This document shows, one piece after another, positions 7,522-14,515 of a stretch of 42,751 bases of DNA; the first letter of the stretch is position 1, and each line of letters starts with the position of its first letter. Source of the stretch: Terriglobia bacterium (GTDB taxonomy: Bacteria; Acidobacteriota; Terriglobia; Bryobacterales; Bryobacteraceae); the NCBI GenBank assembly GCA_021325175.1, contig JAJPHS010000132.1, positions 1 through 42,751 of the forward strand, in the 5' to 3' direction. The position numbers and the translations under genes are program-made. A model generated the notes under the pieces. The model was not told the DNA's origin. It made no database searches and was given only the letters and a program-made list of their open reading frames with translations.

Positions 7522-9575
7522 GCACGACCGGCGCTGGGCCGTGGGCGCGACTTCGGCGCCTTCCGAGTCAAAAGTGGCGACGCGATCATAATCCCCAGTG
7601 TGGCGATAGCAGTGGCGGCCGCCGCGCTCGCTTCCATTCCCGGGGCCCACTCCAACTCGATATGACAGGGGCCGGAACACTCCGGTTCGATTACGATGAA
7701 TCCCAGGCCGTCGGCGCGCGTCTGAACGCGATGAGTCCCGTTCCAGGCGCGCCACCAGGGATGATAATTGATAGCGAGCTCGATTATTTGGTCATTCGCC
7801 ACTGTCCCGGTTATGCTGGCGCGGTCCGGACCATGCCAGGCGACGCTTAGCGTCGGAAGGAGCGGGTCATCAAGTGCAGTAACGAACCTGTTGAGGTCCG
7901 AGACATCCAGACCGTTTACCGGGGCTCGCGATACGAGATCTGACTGGCGAACCACTCGCGCCAAGCCGATCGGGCGATGGGGAACGGCGTATATCGCGTC
8001 TTCTCCTGAATGCCAAAGCTGTGAAAATCCGCCCTTGAATCTATATGGAAATTTGAACGCCTTATAGAACTCCCTGCTAGTCGGTCCGCCCAGCTCGATA
8101 GCGTGAACGGCATACGCCTTGAGCCACAGCGTACTCAGTCGGGCGGTCTGCTCGTCATTCAGATATCCTGCCGATACTATATACGCGGCAATTCGGTTTT
8201 CGGGGTTTATGATAGATTGCTCACAGCAGCCCGCAAGCTGAGGATTGCTCGTGAAAACGTTCATCCAAAAGCTCACGGTTCCGGGAACGGCCACCCGTTC
8301 ATTCGGCATGTTATCGGCAAACCACCTCGCGGACTCATATTCCACTGCCGTACGGATTGAGGCCGCCCGGATGTGAGCACGAGCGAACGATCTGTAATTT
8401 ACAAACTGCCAGATGATAAAGAGAGGGAATGCGATTGCGATAAATTTGGCGGCGGCTGTCCAACGCCGGACGCATCTGGCGAGGAGGGCGGTCAAGGTTA
8501 GCACGAACCCGATCTCGAACGCTAGGTGAAACCGAACCGGCTGCGGCAGGATCCGGACGCCAAACCAGGTTGCGCATCCCACGAGACCGCCGAGCAGTAT
8601 TGAGAGCGTCGCGGAAAAACGGAGAGCAAAACTGCCTCCGCACTTTCGGATCAGGAAGCGGAGCGCAAGCGCCGCCGTCAATAATATCACTGCGGCGACC
8701 CAACGGGCATTGCCGATTGTCGGAGCGTCCGCCATCGCGTTAGTGTTGAGGAGGGTGGCGCGGACAGTTGTCGGTAGTGCAAATGGGGCGGCGAGCCCAA
8801 TGCTTATAATGCCAGCCTTGCCAACGGACAAAAGGGCCCTCGGGATGTCCTCAAGATCGTACGAAATAATATATGAGGCGCACGCCATAGCCAAAGCGAC
8901 CGTAGACGGCCAACTTGTGGCGACGACCGCAGCCATCCCTACCGCGGCCATCAGGTAAGAGCGGGACGTGCGCCGAACGCACGCGATGTGGAGCAGCCCA
9001 ACAGACAACATGAGAAGGCTAAGTCCCGTCACATTCGGACCTTCTCCGTAGACGACAAGCGCCTGGAGTCTCCGCGGATTCCAAAACCCGCCTGCATCCG
9101 TGCGGATTGTGTTAAAAAATAGGAGGCTCGGCGAAAAAAGTGAGTAAAATAGCGCGCCGTACAGCGCTGCGGCGCGGCTCTGAATGAGTACGAGCGCCAT
9201 CATGTAAAACGTCACCGCGCCCAAGCTGTAAGTGGTCGCAATGAGTGTATGATATGCAGTCGCTGGACTGATGTGGGCAGCGGCTGCGACCGCGGCAACA
9301 GCGTACGGCAGTCCAGGCTGATAGGTCATAGATAGCGGCATACCACCGTACCAAAGCGGAAACCAACCGAAAAGGTTCCAATGATCCTTGATGTAGCTCG
9401 AGAGAGAGATGAACGCCCCCTCAATTGACGAGAAGCGGTCGAGGTATTCAAGCCGAAGCAATCGATGGCAGATTATCAGGTTCACAACGAGGAGCGCTGA
9501 CGCGTCAGCGACCCCTAACAATCCGCGGCTTTTAAACCAAGCTCTCGTTGATGCGTTCTTGGCGGGTGGGAGCAT
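7518..9575 (-). CDS. Large polytopic membrane protein, 6-pyruvoyl-tetrahydropterin-synthase-related / GT-C-like
   Basis: A 685-residue integral membrane protein with roughly a dozen hydrophobic segments in residues 20-395, a soluble region at ~395-640, and a last helix near 645-668 followed by a basic tail. The segment FPLWYGGMPLSMTYQPGLPY (~71-90) and the later RRLQALVVYGEGPNV resemble the PTPS-related membrane proteins and other GT-C-fold glycosyltransferase-like proteins. These often act on lipid-linked sugars, but no catalytic acidic motif can be assigned safely. Base composition is visibly more AT-rich than the flanking genes and codon use is less GC-biased, suggesting transfer. There is no operon partner. 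The start at 9575 (MLPPAKN) gives the full N-terminal helix. Confidence 0.75.
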   Translation of the reverse strand: MLPPAKNASTRAWFKSRGLLGVADASALLVVNLIICHRLLRLEYLDRFSSIEGAFISLSSYIKDHWNLFGWFPLWYGGMPLSMTYQPGLPYAVAAVAAAAHISPATAYHTLIATTYSLGAVTFYMMALVLIQSRAAALYGALFYSLFSPSLLFFNTIRTDAGGFWNPRRLQALVVYGEGPNVTGLSLLMLSVGLLHIACVRRTSRSYLMAAVGMAAVVATSWPSTVALAMACASYIISYDLEDIPRALLSVGKAGIISIGLAAPFALPTTVRATLLNTNAMADAPTIGNARWVAAVILLTAALALRFLIRKCGGSFALRFSATLSILLGGLVGCATWFGVRILPQPVRFHLAFEIGFVLTLTALLARCVRRWTAAAKFIAIAFPLFIIWQFVNYRSFARAHIRAASIRTAVEYESARWFADNMPNERVAVPGTVSFWMNVFTSNPQLAGCCEQSIINPENRIAAYIVSAGYLNDEQTARLSTLWLKAYAVHAIELGGPTSREFYKAFKFPYRFKGGFSQLWHSGEDAIYAVPHRPIGLARVVRQSDLVSRAPVNGLDVSDLNRFVTALDDPLLPTLSVAWHGPDRASITGTVANDQIIELAINYHPWWRAWNGTHRVQTRADGLGFIVIEPECSGPCHIELEWAPGMEASAAAATAIATLGIMIASPLLTRKAPKSRPRPSAGRA

Positions 9576-9714
9576 GACCGAGACTAGGAATCCAGTTTGC
9601 CATTACTCAAGACACGATGGCAAGCCAAATACGCTAATGCCCTAGCGCCGGCTTTCAGGCGAGCGAGTGCGCATCCATTCGGCCGCACCCGCTCTTAATT
9701 CCTGTTTGGGTGAC

Positions 9715-10540
9715 CTATTTTCCAGCTTTTATCGTGTAAACCGTCAAATGAATATCGGTCGTGTCGATGCTCGTAATCGTTGGCGTATACTGAAGCGTCG
9801 CGGTGTAGAAACCGCTTGATTCACTTTCAATCGTGGAGCAAAAACCGCTGTCCGCACCCGTAACATTCGTGTTGTCGTCCACATCGTATGTGTAGCTGAA
9901 CTTGGAATTAAACCCCGTGTCGAGGATCTGGACAACGAATTGGCAGCCGTTTGAACCGCCCGACTGCGGGTAAATTATGAACCAGTACTCCGTACCGTAC
10001 CAGGTTCCGCTTATCACTTCCGTATTTGAGACCTGGTTTGGCGTATTCATATGGGTTCCCCAGTAGGCCTCCAGCCGTGCCGCTGGTCGCATCGAAGCTA
10101 AAGCCGTACTCGCGCCCATCCCCGTAGCACTGGTTCTCGTGAAAGAAAATGGCCTCAACGAGCGATGCGCCGCTCCCGACTGTCCCAGTGCTTCCGTACC
10201 CGAAAATGCCGTCCATTTCCAGTCCCTTGTAAGTCCCAGATTGTGGTCCGGGATTGCTGCGGATAAACTCTGAGGGCCAGCGGTATGGTGAACCAGAGCA
10301 TGTGGTATCATATCCGCCGCTGCTTGACGGATTGCCGTACCCGTCTAGTGGCGCGCTGTATGGCGAATACGTTGTCGCGGCCTGATCCGCGTAGTGCGTA
10401 ATGCCGCTGTTGAAGCGATAATAATCACCGCTCGCCTCGGTTGATGATCCTGCAGTCCAAAGGATCGAGGTCCAAACGGGTTGCGCGTTAGCTGCTGATG
10501 CAAGCAACGCGGACAGAAATACGAAGTGAGCTTTCTTCAT
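9715..10540 (-). pseudogene. Secreted hypothetical protein broken by a single-base frameshift
   Basis: Two overlapping minus-strand frames make one protein if a single base is removed. The upstream frame starts at 10540 (MKKAHFVFLSALLASAANAQ, a clear signal peptide with a cleavage-like ANAQ end). It runs through Gly/Ser/Tyr-rich sequence to FSFDATSGTAGGLLG, then becomes nonsense. The other frame resumes at THMNTPNQVSNTEV and continues through a beta-strand-like Thr/Ser/Tyr-rich region to TVYTIKAGK. The switch lies at the four-base run CCCC at 10058-10061; reading three bases there restores a continuous ~274-residue protein. The predicted product is extracellular, but I recognise no family. 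The shift may be genuine decay or a homopolymer sequencing error. Start MIITLM at 10555 is an alternative. Confidence 0.72.
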
Positions 10541-10608
10541 TAGCGTAATTATCATTCTTTTTTGCCGAAGCGCGTTCGCAATACCCGATGATATTATCAC
10601 GATTAATC

Positions 10609-10677
10609 ATGAATATCAACGAATTACGCATCCGTAACGGTTACACCCGCGAGCGTCCGCCGTGGACGTTTTCCTGA
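10609..10677 (+). CDS. Candidate 22-residue leader peptide or micro-ORF
   Basis: An ATG-to-TGA frame of 22 codons starting MNINELRIRN and ending RPPWTFS. It sits in the AT-rich gap between the frameshifted secreted gene and the truncated DinB gene, and is followed 21 bases later by a strong intrinsic terminator. There is no convincing Shine-Dalgarno. Its only support is position: something on the plus strand must be transcribed for the terminator to act. It may equally be non-coding, part of a short RNA. Confidence 0.2.
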   Translation: MNINELRIRNGYTRERPPWTFS

Positions 10678-10697
10678 ACGCCTGAACAATCAATCCG

Positions 10698-10730
10698 GGC
10701 CGCATCGAAAAAGATGCGGCCTTTTTTCTT
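10698..10730 (+). terminator. Rho-independent terminator
   Basis: A perfect 9-bp stem (GGCCGCATC at 10698-10706 with GATGCGGCC at 10713-10721) and loop GAAAAA, followed by TTTTTTCTTT. On the minus strand the stem is not followed by a T-run, so it works only for plus-strand transcription. No annotated plus-strand gene lies directly upstream, so it closes either a short RNA/leader starting in 10541-10690 or readthrough. Confidence 0.9.
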
Positions 10731-10783
10731 TGCCACTGTCGAAAACGGAGAAATCGAACGTCGTGGAAGTGAGGAGACAGATT

Positions 10784-11002
10784 ATGGGCATTGTTGCACA
10801 AATCAGCTCGAATGAAAGGCTCACTTCCGAGGAAATCCTGCACGCTCGGAAGTACCTGGAGCAGACGCGAAGCGGCATGATCGGCGCGACCGCCGGTCTT
10901 TCCGAAGCGCAATGGCGGTTCAAGCCATCGGGTGGAGGTTGGTCGATCGCGGAAATTCTGGATGTCATTATCATGCAGGAACGCGTGAGCGGACCTCTCT
11001 AA
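10784..11002 (+). pseudogene. Truncated DinB-superfamily protein
   Basis: A 72-codon frame beginning at an ATG with a strong GAGGAG ribosome site (10771-10776). It covers only the first half of a DinB-like four-helix metalloprotein, which is usually ~150-170 residues. ARKYLEQTRSGMIGATAGL forms helix 1, and LSEAQWRFKPSGGGWSIAEILD matches the characteristic loop and helix 2. The metal-binding histidine normally following AEILD is missing (VIIMQERV) and helices 3-4 are absent: the frame stops at SGPL and runs into the msrQ 3' end. It therefore cannot form the usual metal site. It is probably a remnant cut off by rearrangement, though the good ribosome site means a short product may still be made. 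Confidence 0.65.
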
Positions 11003-11021
11003 GTAACCGGGTCTAAGTAAC
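10998..11021. repeat. Short direct repeat at DinB remnant / msrQ junction
   Basis: TCTAAGTAAC occurs at 10998-11007 and again at 11012-11021. The first copy holds the stop of the DinB remnant and the second contains the stop of msrQ. A 14-bp duplication or deletion joint here fits the loss of the DinB 3' half. Confidence 0.6.
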
Positions 11022-11627
11022 TGGAGCCAGAACGCGCCTTCGCCTCCACTCGATCAGGCGAGCCGCCATCAGCGCCGCCCAGATCGCTCCATACAGCAGC
11101 GGCAGGCGAATGTCCGATTTCACCAGCCAGTAGTAATGGATCACCCCGCACAGCGCGATCGCGTAGATCAGGCGGTGCAGCTTTTGCCATCGCCGGTAGC
11201 CGAGCCGCCGAACCCATCCGTTGGTCGAGGTGACGGCGAGCGGCGCGAGCATCAGCAGCGCGGCCATTCCGATGGTGATGAACGGCCGCTTCAGAATATC
11301 CTTGCCCATTTCCTGAAAGTCGAAAAACTTATCGATGCAGAACCAGGTCGTAAAGTGCAGCATCGCGTAGAAAAACGCGAACAGCCCGAACATGCGGCGG
11401 AACCGGACCAGCTGCGGCTGCCGCAACAACAGCCGCAGCGGCGTCACCGATAACGTGATCATCAGAAAACGGATCGTCCAGTCGCCGGTGGTATGGGTGA
11501 TAAACTCCACCGGATTCGCGGTAAGGTCCTGGTTGTAGGCGCGCCAGAGAAGCTCGGCCAGCGGAACCAGGCACAGCGCGAATACCACCGCCTTGGTCCA
11601 GGGGCTTAAAAGGATTTTTTTAACCAC
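11013..11627 (-). CDS. msrQ: Protein-methionine-sulfoxide reductase haem-binding subunit MsrQ
   Basis: A 204-residue inner-membrane cytochrome b-type protein (YedZ/MsrQ, ferric-reductase-like transmembrane family). It carries electrons from the quinone pool or flavin reductase to MsrP. About six hydrophobic helices are visible. Histidines in FYAMLHFTTW (~92) and in HRLIYAIALCGVIHYYW (~151 and ~164) are in the expected haem-ligand positions. It lies 34 bases downstream of msrP in the same direction, the standard msrPQ operon. The C-terminus is basic (RRRRVLAPVT), as expected for a cytoplasmic end. Length is normal for the family. Confidence 0.93.
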   Translation of the reverse strand: MVKKILLSPWTKAVVFALCLVPLAELLWRAYNQDLTANPVEFITHTTGDWTIRFLMITLSVTPLRLLLRQPQLVRFRRMFGLFAFFYAMLHFTTWFCIDKFFDFQEMGKDILKRPFITIGMAALLMLAPLAVTSTNGWVRRLGYRRWQKLHRLIYAIALCGVIHYYWLVKSDIRLPLLYGAIWAALMAARLIEWRRRRVLAPVT

Positions 11628-11660
11628 GCAATTAACCGCGGGGCGGACGTGGAGTTGCGC

Positions 11661-12587
11661 CTAATGATACTTCCGAAGATCCATTCCCGCGTACATGCCG
11701 GCGACCTGATCGCCGTAGCCGTTGAACTTGATCGTGTCGCGCGGGAACAGTTCCGGCAGCCGGCGCTCTTTTTTCTGGCTCCATCGAGGATGATCCACCT
11801 CGGGATTCACGTTCGAATAAAAGCCGTACTCATTCGCCGCCGCCAGATTCCACGTCGTCGGCGGCTCTTTCTCCACCAGCTTGATCTTCACGATCGATTT
11901 AATGCTCTTGTATCCGTACTTCCAGGGAACCGCCAGCCGCACCTGCGCGCCCATCTGATCCGGCAGCATCTCGCCATAAACTCCGAAGGCGAGCAGCGTC
12001 AGCGGATGCATCGCCTCGTCCATCCGCAGACCCTCGACATACGGAAATTCGATCCCCGCCGAAAACGAGCTCAGCTCGAACTTCGAATTGTAATAGCTCT
12101 GAAACGCCACGTACTTGGCCTTCGAGGTCGGCTCCACTTGTTTAAGCAGCGCGCTCAGCGAATAGCCGATCCAGGGAAAAACCATCGACCATCGCTCCAC
12201 GCAGCGGTGCCGGTAAATACGCTCTTCCATGGGTGCGATCTTGCGCAGCGCGTCCAGATCGATGGTCCGCGGCTTGGCGACCTCGCCTTCAATGCGAATC
12301 GTCCACTCCGGAATGCTGACCAGCTTACCCGGCGCGTTCCTGCCGGGATCTTCCTTGCCCGTTCCGAATTCGTAGTAGTTGTTGTAGTGCAGCGCCAGAT
12401 CCTTCGGCGTGATCTTTTCCGTCGTGCTAAAGGGACTCTTCACTGCCGCCGCCAGCGGCGTATTGCCGCGAACCAGAGGCGCGGCCAGCGCCGCCGATCC
12501 GGCCGCCAGAAATTTTCTGCGGTTGAGATAAACCTGCTTCGGCGTTACATCCGAATAGCGAAGATCGGTCGACTTACGGATGATCAT
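11661..12587 (-). CDS. msrP: Protein-methionine-sulfoxide reductase catalytic subunit MsrP
   Basis: A 308-residue periplasmic molybdopterin enzyme (YedY/MsrP) that reduces methionine sulfoxide in oxidised envelope proteins, with electrons delivered by MsrQ. A twin-arginine signal is present (NRRKFLAAG at 22-30). The sulfite-oxidase-fold core follows, with the molybdenum-ligating cysteine C129 in YRHRCVERWSMV. The N-terminal KSTDLRYSDVTPKQVY stretch is the usual MsrP leader. It is first in a two-gene operon with msrQ. The 89-base gap upstream separates it from unrelated genes. No regulatory site is obvious. Confidence 0.95.
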   Translation of the reverse strand: MIIRKSTDLRYSDVTPKQVYLNRRKFLAAGSAALAAPLVRGNTPLAAAVKSPFSTTEKITPKDLALHYNNYYEFGTGKEDPGRNAPGKLVSIPEWTIRIEGEVAKPRTIDLDALRKIAPMEERIYRHRCVERWSMVFPWIGYSLSALLKQVEPTSKAKYVAFQSYYNSKFELSSFSAGIEFPYVEGLRMDEAMHPLTLLAFGVYGEMLPDQMGAQVRLAVPWKYGYKSIKSIVKIKLVEKEPPTTWNLAAANEYGFYSNVNPEVDHPRWSQKKERRLPELFPRDTIKFNGYGDQVAGMYAGMDLRKYH

Positions 12588-12676
12588 GGCTCTAATTCAT
12601 CCTACCTCTTTAAGACGGCTCGCAGCGCGCTCCGTTATCAACGCGCGGCCGCAAGCCGCGGCGAATCTGTTGAAAT

Positions 12677-13471
12677 TCAATGGCGGCGCTCTTCGTGCCG
12701 ATGCTCCTCCAGCCGATGCCCCTCCACACGCCGCGCCGGCTCATACCGAGGGACCGAATAGGGATGCACGTAGGTCGTACGATTCACGTAAGTCCGCGTC
12801 CAGGGATGATTATTGACGATCACTTCATGATCAACCCAGCCAAACCGCACGCCGCCCCAGCCCCATGGAGCGAACGCGCCGCCGATCGTCACGCCCGCGC
12901 CGAACGTAATCGCGCCGCCGAGGAAAAATCCCGGCCGCGGCGCCACGAACACCACCCCCGGATTATAGACCGGCACGTAATACACGCCCACCGGATTAAT
13001 CACAATCGACGGCCCGGACACCACCACGCTAAAATGCGGATTCGATCGCAGATATCCGTATTCATACGCGCGGTGGCGCATGCGCTGTACCGCGTCCATT
13101 ACCGCCTCGCGCTGCGCCAGAAACTGATCGCCCAACTCACGCGTCCATCCCGGATCGATCGCCATCATGTGCAACACTTCGGGAAACGGCAGCAGCGCCT
13201 GCACGCTCGGATCCCACGGCAAATGATCTTCGCTGATCGCCCGAGCCAGTTCCTCGCCGTGCAGGTATCGATGTTGGTTCGCCCACATGTCGGCATCCGG
13301 AATCTGATCGGAATACGTAGCCGCCGCCAGTACTTGCGCCAGCAAGGGATCGGGATACAGTGCGATGCGGGAAACCAGCTCATCGAGCTGCCTCGGTCCC
13401 AACAGCGGAGGCTGCGCCAAAACGAGAACAGGAACGCCGAGCATGAAAATGGCTTTGGTGATGTTACACAT
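12677..13471 (-). CDS. DUF3300 secreted protein
   Basis: A 264-residue exported protein of unknown function. The N-terminus MCNITKAIFMLGVPVLVLAQ is a signal peptide. Residues ~22-150 match the DUF3300 pattern (LVSRIALYPDPLLAQVLAAATYSDQI..., then WDPSVQALLPFPEVLHMM). After that come a Gly/Trp-rich segment and repeated Val/Tyr/Pro turns (VYYVPVYNPGVVFV). The tail is His/Arg/Glu-rich (EEHRHEERRH), a possible metal-binding or low-complexity end. I took 13471 as start because the upstream in-frame sequence belongs to miaA in another frame; 13447 (MLGVPV) is possible. It begins 21 bases after the miaA stop, so the two may be cotranscribed. Confidence 0.85.
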   Translation of the reverse strand: MCNITKAIFMLGVPVLVLAQPPLLGPRQLDELVSRIALYPDPLLAQVLAAATYSDQIPDADMWANQHRYLHGEELARAISEDHLPWDPSVQALLPFPEVLHMMAIDPGWTRELGDQFLAQREAVMDAVQRMRHRAYEYGYLRSNPHFSVVVSGPSIVINPVGVYYVPVYNPGVVFVAPRPGFFLGGAITFGAGVTIGGAFAPWGWGGVRFGWVDHEVIVNNHPWTRTYVNRTTYVHPYSVPRYEPARRVEGHRLEEHRHEERRH

Positions 13472-13491
13472 GGTTACAATCGTGCCACAAC

Positions 13492-14457
13492 TCAGCCCAC
13501 ATTCGCGCGGGGCGCGGCGCCGGCGGTAAACTCCGCAACCATCCGGATTGCTTCGTCGATCACCTCGGGATCGCCGCCGAAGCCGCGCAGCCAGACGATC
13601 CCTTTCTCCCGGCGAAACCAGGTCCATTGCCGTTTGGCATATCGCCGGGTTTCAAGCGCCGTTAAAGCCACTGCTTCCTCAAGCGAAAGCGAACCGCGCA
13701 AATACGCCAGTGCCTGCTTGTAGCCGAGAGATTCAAACGGTTTTTCATCCCCGTTTGCGCCGGATTGAATTAAATGCTTCACTTCTTCGATCAAACCGGA
13801 ACGAAACATTTCATGGGCTCGCGCATCCAAAAATTTGTATAGCGCCGCGCGGTCGGGATCGAGACCGAGAAGCAGCGTGCGAAATCCAGACAAACGATCG
13901 GCGGTATCGGAGGGCGGCGCGGGATGGCTCGTCAACAGGCGAATTTCAAGAGCGCGAATCAGCTTCGGCCGGTCGTGCGGGTGAATGCGCTTGGCCGCCG
14001 CCGGATCGAGACGCGACAAAATCCGATGCAGCGCCCCGGGGCGCGAATTTTCGCGCGACGCCAACCGCTGGCGCAAGCTTTCATCGCGCGGCGGAAGCTC
14101 GGGCAGCCCGCGCAGCAGCGCGCGCAAATAAAACCCGGTGCCCCCGGCCACGATCGGCAGATGGCCGCGCGCCGAAACTTCTTCGATCACGCGCCGGGCG
14201 TCGCGGGCATAATCGCCAGCCGAGTAAACGCCTCCCCGCACCGCTTTCTTGTCGAAGAGGTCGATTACGTCGATCAGGTGGTGCGGGATTCCGCGGCGCT
14301 GCTCCCGGGGAACTTTGGCGGTGCCGATGTCGAAGCCGCGATAGAGTTGCATCGAATCGCAATGGATCACTTCCCCTGCGAATTCTTCGGCAAGGCGAAG
14401 CGCCAGCGCGCTTTTTCCGGAGCCGGTGGGCCCGGCGATCACAATAATCGGCGGCAT
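13492..14457 (-). CDS. miaA: tRNA dimethylallyltransferase MiaA
   Basis: A 321-residue cytoplasmic enzyme adding a dimethylallyl group from DMAPP to A37 of tRNAs that read UNN codons. The P-loop GPTGSGKS is at 9-16. The substrate-binding HCDSMQLYRGFDIGTAKV segment is at ~33-50, with PHHLIDV further on, and GGTGFYLRALLRG near 106-118 is the DMAPP/tRNA motif. The insertion domain and C-terminal RRYAKRQWTWFR motif complete the family pattern. The start lies 58 bases from the divergent TPR gene. Its likely substrates include the tRNA-Leu(CAA) encoded in this window. Confidence 0.97.
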   Translation of the reverse strand: MPPIIVIAGPTGSGKSALALRLAEEFAGEVIHCDSMQLYRGFDIGTAKVPREQRRGIPHHLIDVIDLFDKKAVRGGVYSAGDYARDARRVIEEVSARGHLPIVAGGTGFYLRALLRGLPELPPRDESLRQRLASRENSRPGALHRILSRLDPAAAKRIHPHDRPKLIRALEIRLLTSHPAPPSDTADRLSGFRTLLLGLDPDRAALYKFLDARAHEMFRSGLIEEVKHLIQSGANGDEKPFESLGYKQALAYLRGSLSLEEAVALTALETRRYAKRQWTWFRREKGIVWLRGFGGDPEVIDEAIRMVAEFTAGAAPRANVG

Positions 14458-14474
14458 TGCGCGAGTCGAGTCTA

Positions 14475-14480
14475 TATACT
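14475..14480 (+). promoter_or_regulatory. Possible -10 box for the TPR gene
   Basis: TATACT in the 58-bp miaA/TPR divergent gap. The ribosome site GAAGAGGA lies just before the ATG at 14516. There is no clear -35, so this is a weak call. Confidence 0.35.
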
Positions 14481-14515
14481 AAAGTTAACGTGGGATTCAG
14501 GACGAAGAGGACGGA

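Noticed and set aside
12640-12665. Hairpin CGCGGC-N5-GCCGCG downstream of msrP start region
   Set aside because: Only a six-base GC stem with no T-run on either strand. Expected by chance in high-GC DNA.
11649-12761. 370-codon plus-strand frame
   Set aside because: It mirrors msrP, and its composition (Arg, His, Gln) is typical of a shadow frame.
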